Shown piece by piece: positions 1 to 13,486 of a stretch of DNA of 64,000 bases (position 1 is the stretch's first letter; each line of letters opens with the position of its first letter). The DNA comes from Gracilaria gracilis. Taxonomy: Eukaryota > Rhodophyta > Florideophyceae > Gracilariales > Gracilariaceae. The stretch covers positions 1,550,001 through 1,614,000 of the forward strand of contig JARGSG010000004.1 in the NCBI GenBank assembly GCA_030374805.1, written 5' to 3'. Under the pieces are notes generated by a model. It searched no databases. It saw only the letters and a program-made list of their open reading frames with translations, and was not told where the DNA came from. The position numbers were made by a program, and so were the translations under genes.

Positions 1-399
1 CCAGGTCATGAGAATACTTCCCCCATGAGAAAAAGATGAATGCAGATCACGAACTACTACCGAGCACATCGATTACCTCCACGAAGCCCTCAAACACCCC
101 ATCAGCTCTGCCATGCTTGATATATTCCGATGATTTAACACAGTACGCAGACTCCCAAGGGTAGTCCGAGACCGGATCAACAACAACACGGATGCCTGCC
201 ATATTTATTCGAAACACGCTCAATTACCAAGGATTCCCAAAATGTCCATCCCTCCACTTCTCACATCGAAAATCGCCGTATTGCTCGGTTTCGTGCACCA
301 TCAACTCAAAAGCAACACACACAGCATTTTGATCATGCTGGACTCAAAAAATTGCATGCTACGACTCAGCCACATTTCCGATGCATCAGCGCGAACTGC

Positions 400-2930
400 T
401 TTCAATGATTAACTTTCTCGGTGGCTCAACATTTTTGACGCACTAGTCTACACGATTGTCGACAGAGGAATCAATCTCGCCTGTGAAGACATAGCCTCAA
501 CCTTAAGAACGCGCCTCCTACAAATAGGCCAAATACCAACAGAAGCCCCGTGGTGCATTGGTGCGAGCGAGAGATCTCACCGCTTCTTACATAAGATGAT
601 GGACAAGCTCCTTACAACACTAGGTACCAACAAGATCCAAGATTGGAACTCCTACTGAGCGAGACCGAAATATCTTGGAACTTCTACCAGTTTTCAGGCT
701 TAGAGATACCACACCTCAACAGACCGGCACAATTCCACGAGCACTGGGAGAGTTAGAAACCCTCCTGCATCTCCAAGAGCGGATGGCGCTACGAGTGTAG
801 CTCCGAAATGAAATCAACAGGCTTCGAATTGATGCAACGCCCGGGAAAGTCTTCAGCAAATTCCGCCGCCGCGTTAGGCAACACACCACGATCAGCATCG
901 GAGAAGATGTTTGGTTTCACCGCAACGACACGGGGGGAGAAGAGGTACCGTGGCTCAGATAAACTGACCAACGATCATATTCAGCAACAACAACAAGTTG
1001 TTTCCCACCCACGAACGCCGCATTCGCCCGTATCATGGCTCAATTTCTATCCCACCTGAGATCCTAGATAAAGACGAAGAAGAATATGTCTCTCCGGAGC
1101 ACACTGAAACACTTCGCCCCTACCAGCCATAGGCAATTCTCGTTTCTCGAATCATCAACCCCATATTCTGTGTATTCCCCAACCCATGGCAGAACAGAAT
1201 ACTGCCCCAGCTAATACACCGGGCAGCTCTATAACTTCCTAAAAATCGATAACACACATGGTGCCATTGACGCTGACAAAACTCCTATCGCCACTCAGGT
1301 GATGTACACAGAGGAAGCGGATCAACCAACCCCGACATACATCACCAAACAGGAATTTTTAAATCAACTCGAAGCCTCCCCTACGCATACTAATAAAAGT
1401 TTACCGCTGCCAAACGAGAAGAGATCAATTTTCTCCCGCAACACACGGCCAAACAGATTTATAGGATTTAGGTACGAAAGGAATGCAAAGTCCAGTCCTT
1501 TTGTTGGGACTTATCGATCAAACTAAACCCTAATAAAACACGCCACAGAGCTCGTCTCATCAACGGATCCCACAACTCCATCTTCCTCCTTTCCACTTCC
1601 GAGAACGCCCCAACTATATTGTTGACTTCGCTTTCCATGCTCCTGGCCATCACTCCCACATGGAACGCAATCGAGCCAACTGCAGTCCTAGTCCGAGACA
1701 TCACCAAAACGTATTTGCATATTATTCCGACAAAACGTCTCCTGTTCTACCAACCTCCAGTCTAATTCTCCACCTCCCACCTACCCAAAAAGATCACGTA
1801 TGGAAAACAACAACACAAATCTATTGCGACGTAGAAGCGGGAAAATACTGGTATCACACATTCGTGCCATGGTTGGGGAACAGCTTCATGGACTACAAGC
1901 AGACGCTGAAAGATCCATCCCTACTCCACAGCCCAACCATTAATTCCGCAACGGCCCTCTCCACAGACGACTGTCTGACTGTCATACTCAAACGACTTTC
2001 AAAAGAAGAGAAGAAGATCTCAGGGCGTTTTTCATCTCGCGAAGCAAAACCGCTGCCGACGGACTTCAAAGGAATCGACATCAGGTGTGAAGACGGGACA
2101 ATTACAATATCGCAAAAGGTATACGTCGGTAGTATCCCCATCTTACCACCCTCAAAACCAAGTACAAAACCAGAGTTCAAACAACCGTTGAAAGACTGCC
2201 AAATGTCGGAACTCCGCCCCACTGCCGGAAAGCTCGCATGGATTTCCACCGGAACTTCACCATGCAGTGCATTTCCAGTGAGTTTTGCACTCCAAAAAAG
2301 CCCGACACGTGAACGAAAGACGCCAATTCAGACACAACAAGCACTAGAAATGGTTCGTGTCAACGAATGTGCTGGGTTACGTTACATCCCTCTTGAAGAA
2401 CACTCCATTCACGCCGGAATCTATACCCACGGGTCATTTCAAAACCTATACCAGAAACATTCCCAAATAGGGTTTTTGATATTCTCGCAGACGCTAAAGA
2501 CAATATCAATATCGTAAATTGGCATAGCTCCAGGGCTCCATGACGCCGGCATTCAACAGAGCAACTGAACTCATGGCATTGGAAAAAGCCATTATTTGCT
2601 TCGAGCGCATTAAACCAATCATGAACGATCTATTGAAGATGGACATTCCAGCAGTACTATACGTCGATTGTGATTTTCTGTGGTCTAACTTGATGAACGA
2701 GACCGTTCTTACTAATCCCGAAATTGGTTATCGTTGCCAGGAACATGTCAGAAACAAACTCGTGAACTCTGTGTGCCTGATAGGAATCAACTTTAATATT
2801 GCAGGTCCAATGAAGAAGACAAAACCTAACGCATCATTACAACGCGCACTTGCAACTAAAAGTGCAACATCTCAGTATCGAAGGTTTTTATGCTTCAAGA
2901 ATCGAGATTCAGGCACTTGAGCTGGATACC
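400..2930 (+). pseudogene. Degenerate Ty1/copia pol (integrase, RT, RNase H)
   Basis: Copia pol motifs can be read in order on the + strand, but only by switching frames and passing stops. About 440-650 reads as the integrase core (VDRG, then PWCIGASERSHRFLHK, like the usual PWSIGxxERxH). About 1500-1760 is the RT start, with VRDITKTYLH standing for the family's RDITQAYLQS. 1660-2517 gives the RT thumb/connection (FKGIDI, DGTITISQ, GKLAWISTGTSP). 2540-2920 is an RNase H tail ending in KKTKPNASLQ. No DSG protease, Y-DD box or LTR could be found, and the left end runs out of the window. It is an old copy from a different copia branch than the element at 52.4-57.2 kb. Confidence 0.72.
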
Positions 2931-4911
2931 GACAGCTTCTGTACCAATGGGAAAAGACTATAGAAAACTTTGAGAACAAAATTTGACAGGCAATGAAAAT
3001 TTATTGCCGAGAAGCTAGCACAACACTTCACTGCTATTAAAGAAAGAAAGAAGCGCAATTGCATAATACACGTAATGACCCCGGCTTTCAGCCTTCTCGA
3101 GTGTGTCAAGGCAGTTCAGCATTATATATGACTGATGTGTGAGAGGGATTTACTCGGTTGGGACTTACTCCCGCCAAGTGGACTATCTATCTTCCCCACA
3201 GGGCCCTCTATTCAACACCATCGGGGTGCAACCCCCTTTGCTGGTTATCCACAAATACAAACACGCAGCAATGCAAGTGACCATTAGCTCGAGTATTAAA
3301 CTCTTGCAATCATTACAATTCGTCGAGCTGGGCCCTTGTTTCCGTCGATATTGTTCTTGGCGACTGTTGATCCACCTTGAAGACAAGGCGATCTCGACCA
3401 GCAGTTACACCTTGATGGGCTGGGTTGCCGAATGCAAATTGCAACCCACGCAGATTCAAGTTGGAATCGAATGCACCGCCACCTACAAACCGTAGGTGGC
3501 AGATTTAGAACGTCTACTTAATAAACAATTCCAGACTCTCCACAGGAGGTCTGGGGGCATCCGCATCACCGCGGAACTTCCTTTGGTGCCCAACCTTTTG
3601 CCTTCGCCTCCCTCATTTTTTCATCAGCGCGTGCGCGCCGCGACTAACGAACCTAGACGGACCAACAGCGACCACTATCAACGTTATATTTATACTCGTG
3701 TTCTTGCGGTGAAGCGATACTGCATAAATGGCTACATTATTTCACACAACCGTTAAGGATATTACCATTACTTTCTTGGCTATCGATGTTCATAAATTTT
3801 CGAGTTGCTTCTGGATCGGAAAGACTGTTTATGAATCAATTCTCTTTTGAAAACAAGAGGTTATGTAGAATACTACGTAGAGAGCCGCTTACAGTGTTCT
3901 ATGGCAACCCATATACCCCAGACCCTTCCAACACCCACCGGCCACTCCTCCGAGATAACAATACTATTCATCAAACACCACGGTCTCAGAGTCGTAAAGC
4001 AGCGTGCCGCCACCTGGCGACTGATATCAAGCATGTACTTTTTACAGCGAATTGGCACACTGTTGCACCGATTTGAAGTGAAATCAACCGTAAGAGGGAG
4101 GCGAGCACACTGTATGATAGAGGACCACGACGTGATCGATCGCTCACCGTCGTCTCTGACGCCATTCACCGCGTCGAACGCTACTGTCTACACGACCACG
4201 CAATGTACTAAATTGAGCACACACTCGTACTCATATGAGTACGTGTAATTTGACTGTTTTGTAGTAGATATATTTACATAAACTAATGATTCAGATCATC
4301 TACAAATATAGTTGAGTCCAAACTAGCAACCAGAACACCTCTGTTACTCTCGGGCCACATGTGAAATGTAAAAAAATCGTGAGCTCAACTCGCTGCACTC
4401 AGCAAGAGAGGAAAAACTTCTTTGTGGAAGGTTGACGATTCTAGAAAAGTTTCTATCTAAGTAAGCTTTAATGCATCCACTGAAACATGAAAAAAAACAC
4501 GGTGGCATTTCATATGGGGGATACTACGCAACAGATATTAAACTAGTTAAGCATGTCAAATGACGCAAATAAGAATCGCAGGTGGCTTTAGTTAGGAACC
4601 ACTTTTTGCATTTACTCTTAAAAACTGACAAAATAGGTCAGAATGAGTTACATGGATTGTTACTACATGCTTGACACCTCCACAGTTTTTATGTTTTGCA
4701 AGTGCTGTCTAAAAACGTTTCAGTCCGTTTGACTGTGACATATCTAAACTTCCTTACCATTGTCTAAACATTTGGAACAAAAAAACTTCGACTATTTTTC
4801 ACGCCTGTCTATCTTGCATCGAGCTTGGTGAGTGGCTTTAAATACAACTCCATTCTTCAATTTCATCTTCTTATTGATTGCTTCCAAATGTATACCACTC
4901 CCAGTGATTAA
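2931..4911. other. No recognisable gene
   Basis: Open frames here are short (the longest about 130 codons) and overlap on both strands without a family motif. The sequence is AT-richer after about 4250. It probably consists of decayed transposon flanks. No LTR pair, terminal repeat or RNA gene could be seen. Confidence 0.4.
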
Positions 4912-5409
4912 TCAAACTTCTGATATTTCTTCAGTTGCATCAAAATTTGGGTGACGATTGATGGCATCAAAACAATTCTCAATCGATTGATCTGCATGCT
5001 TGGCATAGAAGTCTTTTTGTGTAACACATTCTCTGGCTCCCATGTTTCCTTTGTACAGCAGCCACGAATAAAAAATACATAGAGATAAAAGACTCATATT
5101 GAGCCTGAGCGCCCAATTCTTCATTTGAAATTTCTTTTCCGGATTTAAGTCATCTTGGTGGCATCTATTGTGCTTGTCAATCTGAGAGCTCGTTTGATTA
5201 TAGATTTGAACAACCTTTGGAATTGGAATTGTCAATTTCACAATCTGAGCGTCCTCTACGATATACTTCCATTTCGATTTTACGAATGGTTCCGCCGGAA
5301 GATTTGTACCGAATGTACTTGTAGAGCAACACCTTTGGCGGGAAAAGCACAAGCACAAGAAGACTTGTGTTATCTTCCCCTCCATAGGATAGCACACCGA
5401 ATAGAGCAC
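4912..5409 (-). pseudogene. PiggyBac-type transposase fragment (C-terminal part)
   Basis: The 165-residue frame reads like the C-terminal half of a DDE_Tnp_1_7 (PiggyBac) transposase. It has the typical sequence around YNQTSSQIDKHNRCHQDDL, then KNWALRLNMSLLSLCIFYSW, then DFYAKHADQSIENCFD. In the family this follows the last catalytic Asp and precedes a Cys-rich finger. The N-terminal domain and most of the catalytic core are absent, since the reading is lost upstream of about 5410, and no TTAA-flanked ends are visible. It is a truncated relic. The family call rests on motif recognition only. Confidence 0.7.
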
Positions 5410-5789
5410 TCCGGGAATGACACAGCTAAGCTGGGTGGAAATCCGAGGTCAAACCATCACGACAAGCGTCAGAGTGTTGATACAAGGCAGTAGTCGGTAG
5501 AGATCCAAGTGTCCCCATGGTCACAAGATGAGTGCTTGAAAGAGAGTAGCACGGCAACGACAAGTTGTCGGAAACGGGTCACTGAGAGCAGGGCAAAAAG
5601 TTGAACCCAAAAAGAGGACAGAGAGAACCACCAGAGTGGGAAAGATAGAAATAACCAAATAACCCTAATACAGAGGCGAGTGTACGAAAATAGGTCGGAA
5701 CGAGACACACAAACAGTGGTTGTACTCTGAGTGCCACGAGGGTGGGTAACTATTCGTGAACAACACGGTCGTCATTCCACTTAAAAGTG
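5410..5789. other. Unassigned stretch between PiggyBac relic and gypsy-1
   Basis: Short frames only. It may hold badly decayed upstream PiggyBac sequence, but nothing can be aligned by eye. Confidence 0.3.
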
Positions 5790-6110
5790 CACAATCCGCG
5801 AAAACGTAATAGTTAGAGCCAGAAACCCTTGCTTGGCAAAGGGCAATTTACTTGGGAGAGCGGTGCTCAACCCTCTAAGTACTGAGCTCGGCGCACCACT
5901 AACAGTGACAGCGCAGGGCAAAATAATCCATAAAATATCTGAGTAAATATAATAATGCTGGATGTACTGCCTCCAGCCCATCCGTGCTACACTTTTCCTA
6001 GTCACACCTGCTAAGGGGGGTCTCGAGCCGTGCAATCCACGTGTAATCTGTGGAAATTCCCTCAGCGACGCCACACGCCAATAGCGGTGTAGCTCATATA
6101 TATCAACTAA
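5790..6110 (-). repeat. Possible degenerate 3' LTR of gypsy-1
   Basis: The position is right for the 3' LTR, beyond the antisense frame. Read on the minus strand there are short matches in order to the gypsy-2 LTR: a GAGCT..ACC..ATTGG patch, CAGATATTT, and TTTCTGGCTC. The similarity is weak and no TG/CA boundary with a TSD is visible. The placement is an inference. Confidence 0.3.
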
Positions 6111-6407
6111 AGCATGATGCGGAAATCAACTAAGTCCTTCAAATCGTCTTCAAGGAGTGTGGTCCTTCATATTCACCTTCTCAAGAGTGAGCCGCGCCGT
6201 CGCGATGGGGGGTCGAACTCCCAAAAATGGGATAAACGCAGACCCCCGAAGCCTTCGGATTCCATCTCGCCCGGCGAAGATCAAGTCATTACCACCCGAC
6301 AGTGCAAATCTCACTCCAGCGACGACCATTCCTGTTCACAACAGTCTGCTTCTCGCTTCCGCGGTCCTTGTACCAACCTTTCTGCCATTCCTCGAGTGCC
6401 TCGCACG

Positions 6408-7868
6408 ATGAGCAATCAACCTCCGAACTCGGAATACTTCTCTTGATTTCGTTCTCTGCCTCCTCCGAAAAGCGGCAATGATTCTGGGGCGTCCCAGGGC
6501 AACAACAACAGTGGCGGGCGCATTTTCTCTCCCGCACAGCAACCTCATGGTAAACTCATACACGAAGTGCCATGGCCTTTTTACGGCGAGTTAGTCGGAC
6601 AGAACCCTCGCGTTCACGTGCATCGCTATGGGACTGCTCCGTGGTTTCATCCCACATCCGTTTTCAACGAGGAGCTCATCGCGTCCTATGCTGACGATAC
6701 CGATTGCCTTACTGGGGAACTTCAGACGATAGCCACCACTTCGTGGGTTCCACGTCGATGGGTGGCCGTTCCTCCTTACGCAGTTTTGCGACGTTCTGGC
6801 GAATCGCTTTCTTCCGCTAAGGCGACATTGGTTCGCCTGGGGTATGCATGGCAGAGTCGGGCGAACTTCGAGTTCCCAATTCCTGATTCCATCGGCTTCG
6901 GTCTCCGGTTGTACCGTACACAAGGCGAGATTTCGTACTGCACCCAATTGGTGATTATCACGACCTAATCCTGGAAAGGACGTCCCGTCGTACGCCAGAA
7001 GGCGGTGTTTTGGATTAATCCAATCCTCCGTGCGGAGTGCAGGGATCTTTCCAGGGAGTGCCGTTTACGGTGGTTACAGAATTTCATCCGCGTTGAACGT
7101 CGTGCGCATTCCCGATTTGGGTTCCTCGTTCCGTACCAAAACACGGATATCAATCGAATCCGCCACAATCACTGCCTGGGCTGTCACGTTCCCATTCCCA
7201 CATGGTGGTACTCGGTGGAGGAATGTCGCGGGTGCTACGTTGAGTTGCCCACGGTCATCTTCTATCTGGGCTCATGCCTCATCGTGGATCCTAATTCCAG
7301 AATGTGGTTTGTTATGCTCCCTGGGTGGGCAGTACGCACCGTGGATTATCTCCTATGGGAAGTATATGACCAGTATCGATTGTGGTATTTTCCTTCTCGC
7401 CTTCGTGCGTGTATTCGAAAACTCTCGATGCGAGTTCTTTCTGGAGGTGAAAATAATGTCGGAGAAGCTCTTGGGCTCCTCTACGTAGTCGACCGAGTTG
7501 ATTGGGCCAGCGTGCCCTTCACTTAAAGCGGCCGCGTTCACGAGGACGGCGGTTTAGACCGGTTTCCGACATGACGCACGCCATTGGCGGTGGAATTCAT
7601 CTTTTTCAACCCATGGGAAGTGCAAGAGATCACCGCAGCCGAAGCGGGAGCTCTCCAGATGGCTTTGAGATACATATCTTACCGGCATCCCGTGGGATTC
7701 GTTGATGCAGACGAGTTTTACAACGCCTACGGTGGTGACGATGACTAAATGATGGACGAAGAAACCGAAATGGGGTATGATGACGACGTCTTCAAACTTC
7801 TTTCTTCCATTACTGCGACTGAAACAACCCCTAACGACACGGAAGCGCCGGCAACGGCAACAACTTAG
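6408..7868 (+). pseudogene. Long antisense accessory reading frame of gypsy-1, unknown protein
   Basis: One + strand frame runs about 487 codons from ATG 6408 to TAG 7866 with no frameshift. It is interrupted only by stops at 6444, 6966, 7524, 7572 and 7746. It lies antisense to gypsy-1, between the chromodomain and the expected 3' LTR. The N-terminus is Pro/Ser/Gly/Asn-rich, the middle is Trp- and beta-strand-rich, and the tail is acidic (EFYNAYGGDDD, then MGYDDDVF). No known family is recognised. In gypsy-2 a 130-codon frame sits in the same place and orientation and shares a weak YG..(A)(D)W..P pattern. A capsid-like or regulatory role is conceivable but not supported by any motif. Confidence 0.45.
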
Positions 7869-8369
7869 CGGTGAATCTACCTCAGCGCGAACCTTCATCG
7901 GTAGGCGCCGTTGTGGCTTCTTTTCTGGACGAACCGGACGTGGTCGAGGTGCCCACCGCCCTGCCCTCTGTGGGTGGGGCTGTTGATGCAGCTGTGATCA
8001 CCAGTTCCTCCGAGGAGTTGGCTTTCTGCAAATGTTGCGAACGGGGATGTCGTCGGAATGCGGGACGCGTTGGTTGCACGTCTTTCTTGCGGATCCAATC
8101 CCGGCAATGGGGATCGCGGCGACGGTGCTCTGGGCCCTTCCAACGAATGGTCCGGGGCTTAGTATTTTCCACCTGATTTTCGCTACACGGTGTTGTCGTA
8201 GGATGTTGCCTTGATGGCAATTTAACCTACTTCGTCTATGACGTATATTTTTCCTTTTCCAAATTTCAGCTTCATCTTTTTCTATTCCTGAACTTTCTAT
8301 TCTTCCCCTTCGAGGCGTGTTATCTCACTTGGGCATTGACGATTTTCGCCGAAAGACCCGTGAGAGTAC

Positions 8370-11300
8370 GTCGATGGTACTGCATCACTCTCGATCGTGG
8401 GAGATGCTCAATGGGCTCATCCGGGTCAACCTCGATTATGTAGCCGTACCAACGTACGAGATACTGTATTTACCTCAACGCGTGGTATAAGTGTTCTACT
8501 ATGTGGTCGAATACGAACTCCTATCAGAGGACTTCCCGGCATTGCCGTGTGATTACGACATTCTTCTTCGGAGAGCTCTCCGGCGGTGGTGCCGTGGGTG
8601 GCAGTGCGTCGGTACCCCAGCTAGACCGAGTGTTGTCCCCCACAGTTGGTGGTACGTTGCCTTCGCGATGTGGCCCCATACTTGGGTCGATTTTCAAGCG
8701 TCTCGCGGTGCATGTTTTCCCGTTTCCTTAGTTTGGTAGAGTTACTTCTCCTGCGGGAGTCCCACGTGGGCGTAGCACAAGATTGCGTGGTAGCAACCGT
8801 TCCGACGGAGTTGGGTGTGTCGTCGAAGGCGCCTCGTGAACGGTAACCCTGATTGAACTGCCCTCGCCTTGGTGGCACGTGACGTTGTCAACGGTTCGCT
8901 GTCATTGGTCTGCGCCGTGGCCTCTTCCACCTCCATGTGCATGGGAGGTGTCAGCTTTTCTTTTCTTTTTGACTCGCTCGCTGAACTAATCTCTCTTACA
9001 GTTGTAGTCTATGTGCTACGGTTGGCACTTCTCTGCTGGCCGCTTCGCGACGTGTTCACAGTGTACTCTGCCTTGGGCGTGCTGGGCGACTTAGTCTCCG
9101 ACATTTTTTCTCCGTCTTGGACGTGCAACCTCAACGGCTCCCTAGGCGTTGTTTCTACTTCGATGTGCGGCGTAGTCACTTTTAGCGCACTATGCGGCGT
9201 AGGCAATTACTTCGCCGGTAAGGACTGAGTCCCTTTGGTGCTGCCCCGCGCGGTGATATTGCCTAGTGACGATTCCGCCTCTTCGTTGAGAGGCGAAGAC
9301 TTGGGCAAGACGCCGGGCTACCGAGAGGGCTGTGATTTCTGCAACGTAGCGTAGGCTTTCCGTGTATTACGGGATTCATCACGCGAAGACGCGGAATTGA
9401 CGAGTCTCTCCCCCTCCTTAGATTGAGTGACCTGGAGAGTGGGTGTCGGTGCATTAAGGCGGCGATTAATTACGCCAGGTGGCAGAGCTTCAGACAGCGG
9501 AGCACCAGCGCCGTAGAATCCACTAGCATCGGAAGATCAGAAAGTCCCCTATTAGGATGTGGCTACTCCCTAGGGCGTTCGATGGGTGGTGGGTACGGTG
9601 TGTTTTTATCCGCTTCTGCGGTTGAATGTCGACGTGATGGGTCGTTTACCACAGACGGAGGTGTAAAAAACACGCGATCGCGGGAGATGCGTTCTTGTTC
9701 TTGACGCATCTCAAGTACGACAGTGTCGGATTCCACAGCAAGTGTCTTGAAGAGACCGTCTGATACGGGTGAGCGCTTACAAAGTTCCTCATTGCCTCGG
9801 TTCTAATACTCCTTACAAATGAACACATAGTTCCCTTCAGTGCGGCCGGTCTTTGAGAGGCTCGCTCATCGAAATTACGCTCATATGCGGCTTGTGACCG
9901 GGCCATTGACCGTTGTGCTGCAGGGATCACCTTGGTAAGCCATTTATTATAAGTTTTCCTGTATTCCTTCGTCGAAGGCAATTGATCCAGCGGCAGCTGT
10001 GTTTTGAGCGCCACAGGCGGTGGAGTGCGAGACAGAACCAATTCAAATGGAGTCAATCCCGCAGTACGGTGTCCCTGAGTGCTGTATGCGAATATCAGCG
10101 CATCCGTGAACATGTTCCAGGTTGTGAGGGAATGCGCTAAGTACGAACGGAGTGCTGCTACCAGCGTCCGATTACACCGTTCAGCCCGCCCATTACACTG
10201 GGGGTGGTAGGTTGTCGTGAAGAGATTCTTGACATCCAGAATTCTGTAAACATCTCCGAAGAACAGTGAGGCAAACTGTTCCCCGTTGTCGGAGACTAGA
10301 TTCACCGGTGGAACGTAGAAGAATGCCCAATACGTGAATAATGCATGCACAATCGTCAATGACGTGATTCTTCTTAGTGGTACGGTACAAACGAGCTTCG
10401 GAAAACGTTCCTTGATCACGAGTAGAAATTGTTACGCCGCATAGTAGCGAGAAACGGCTCCAAAATATCGATGGATACGAATTCCAGGGACGCCCATGCG
10501 GGGAAAGGCTTCACATTCGTCGCATGGCGGCGCAGTTTGACGCGATTCCGAGCACACTTGGGGCAAAATCGCACAGCTGCGTAGCAATCCAAAGTCATTG
10601 CAGGCCAGTACAATTTACTTCGAAAGGTGAGGCACAGTTTCCGCTTTCGGACGTGGCCATTAAGTTTGACATAATGCGGCAAGTGTAACACTTAAGATTG
10701 TAGGGCGTGTGGCAACATTATTTCTGGGTTTTCAGTTACCGTGCGAACGAGATACCCAACATGATTCACCTGAAATGGGATTTGAGCTCCTCCATTGAGT
10801 TGCACCCGAATCTTCGTGCAATAGGGATCTCTGAAATGATCCCTAACCATCTCTTTCGTTGTGACGGGTACGAAGTTCCCCAGTAGGGGGTTTGAACTTT
10901 CGTTAACAGCGAGTATTTCATCCAGTTCCAGGTCAAAATTCATTTCATCGAGCCAATCCTCTTCGATGTCCTCTAGTTCACTTACTGTGTAGTCATCAAC
11001 TGCGAAGTATGGTATTTACTCTTCATCGATGGCTAGCGCTTCCTCTGTGGTGGGTAGGCGAGAAAGGGCGTCGAAATTGTGTATTGTTCGTGCCATTCTT
11101 GTAGGCGACGTCGAACTCGAACTCTGCCAGACTCAGCCTCCAACGAATTAAGCGGCCAGAAGGCTCCGATATGGAGAGCAGCCATCTCAATGATGAGTGA
11201 TTCGTGTAAACAGTGAAATGAGCACTCATGACGTAGGGGCGTAGTGTTCACAATGCCCAAACTACGGCAAGACATTCCTTCTCCGAGACGGAGTAGTTGT

Positions 11301-13486
11301 TCTCATGCACGTTCAACGAACGGTACCAGTATCTAATTGGCTTGCGTTGCCCCTCTGGGATGTTTTGAAATGAGGCACTAACTACCTGGTAGTCACTAAA
11401 ATCCGTGTCCACGGCATATGAAAATACAGGATTCAGTACTGACAACACTGGTGCCGTGGTTTCAGACTCTTTGAAAGAGTTAAACGCTTCCGTCTGAGTA
11501 GACGTGGATGGGTCCAGCTTAGGCGATTGAACCTTCCGCAGAAACGCTTTGAGAGGTGCCGCGATGTCCGCGAAGTTGGAAATAAACCGTCTATAGATGT
11601 TGAACAATCCTAGAAAGGATATCAGTTCAGTCGGGATAGTCGGTTCCATGCTTCCTCGATCATGAAACGCCCTGGGCGGATTATATGACCCAGATACTTG
11701 ACAGTATCTTTGAAGAATTTGCATTTACTCAACTTGAGTGCCGCTCCAGCCTCCCGTAACGTGGCCATTATATATCTCACATGTGTGAGGTGATCATCCA
11801 GATTATCTGAGAATACGATGATGTTGTCAAGGTAGACGCGACAAGTACGCCACTTGAAGCGGGCCAGTAGGATACCAATAGCCCGCTGAAAAGTAGTGGG
11901 AGCATTGGTTGAACCAAAGGGCATCTGTTTAAAACGGTACAGGTTAGAATGGTATACAAACGCTGTCTTGTCCTGAATCTGCTCCCTCACTGGCACCTTC
12001 CAGTATCCCCAATTAGAATCCAATGCAGTGAATAAGGTAGTCTTTCCAAGAGAATCCATGTCTTCATGCATACTTGAAATGGAGTCCACTTCCTTTACGG
12101 TAAAAGCGTTTAAAGGACGGTAGTCAATGCAAAAGCTCCGGGAACCATCCGGTTTTGGAATCAATACCACTAGTGACTCCCACGGTGAATGTACCGGTTC
12201 AATAACTCCTGCACGGAGCATCTTATCCATCTGAAATTGCTCTTCTCTTCTGGCTTTGGGCCCGGTTCTGTACGGGTGTTGGGCTACTGGCTGAGAGTTT
12301 GGAAGTAGATCAATTCGGTGTTCCGTAGCATTTATCTCTCCGATAGAACCATCCCACATTGTGGTGAATTCCTGAAACATATGACGCAGTCTTTCGCGGG
12401 TTGTCTCCGGGACATGTACGAGGTCGAGTTCTTCCAATTCTTTCACTGGCTCGAATTGGTCGTAACTCATTGGAACGCGTGTCTTCTCTGTCTTAACAGA
12501 TGACTGATGGAACGATGGACTCGGCGTTGGAGACGATTGAGATACAGACTCCTCCCCTTCCTTAGAGTGAACGATTCCGAGCTCATCGGCAGCAGTCATC
12601 TTTGTAGGTATGAACGCATTTCAACCCGCCATAACCGAGACAATCACTTGGTTCTTCACCAGATACTGGGTTCTTTTGCCAATATTGGCTATCAACACGT
12701 AAAACGGATTATTCGTTTCCAATTGGACGAATCATTGGCAATGGCGAGAGTGTATTTGTCATACAATCACAGCAATTTCTGAACGATTTGTAAGCCGTGT
12801 TGACGGGAATTCACCTGTACTCGGACTTGAGACTCTGGAGGCATGCGTGTCGCGGAGGCTACACAATGCTTCGTAGATTTCCGAGAACGCGGTGGTGCTT
12901 CCTGCGCCGCAGGTAGAGATATACGCTTCTGGGAGGCATGTCTCAGAGGGCGATGAACAATCGGCACGGACGAATTATCTTCCATCTCAACAGCGGGGCA
13001 TAATGGCATCAACGAAGTGGTCAGAAAAGTCAGAACTCAAAATGACTGGGGCGACCAGAGATCGACAAACGACAAAGTCGAGCTTTAACACGCATGAACC
13101 TAAGCAAATTACTAAAAAGATGTATCCAACCGTTGAGACCGGTTGTCATTCACGTCAGCGACGTCAGGAATGTTGCCATGGCGAATGTGTGTACGCAAGG
13201 CGAGTGGCAAAGCTGTCTCAACGATGAAGTTCGGACCTGCGCCTGTAACTAATGCAGTGAGATAACGACCAATAAACTGCGGTGAAAGGCCAAGAATGGC
13301 GTACACCCTGTAATTATGCTCGGCGATCACCATAAATCTATCTGGAAACCGGTTATTTTTTACCCGTGTCCACGGTCGACGAAGAACACCAAGGTGCTCT
13401 GAGTTCAAGTCTTCGACGGTTTGTTTCTTCGAGATTATTAGGACCTGGGAGCAAAGCAGGGACGACTCGGGCGCCTTCAGCCTCAA
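8370..13486 (-). pseudogene. gypsy-1 pol: protease, RT, RNase H, integrase, chromodomain
   Basis: The protease block aligns with gypsy-2, but the catalytic D-T-G-A-A is V-T-G-A-G. The RT has CIDYRPLNAFTV and LDSNWGYWKVPV, and its active site reads YLDN instead of YLDD. RNase H retains YAVDTDFSD and SVSEKECLAVVWAL. The integrase retains LVSDNGEQFAS and TTTYHPQCNGRAERCNRT. Its GPY/F module is altered (DGLFKT). The chromodomain at 8520-8370 reads EFVFDHIVEH, then YLVRWYGY, then PIEHLPRSRVMQYHRR, with a TAA inside. At least six frame changes are needed to read it through. It is homologous to gypsy-2 throughout but clearly older. Confidence 0.85.

Noticed and set aside
7030..7488. A second open + frame (152 codons) overlapping the gypsy-1 antisense frame, with capsid-like strands.
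   Set aside because: The other frame is continuous in phase from 6408 to 7868 and has more natural residue composition. The capsid idea had no firm motif.
8281..9240. Several + strand frames here first looked like an unknown gene (for example 8491-8739).
   Set aside because: The minus strand of 8370-8520 reads as a decayed chromodomain matching gypsy-2, so the + frames are shadows of gypsy-1 pol.
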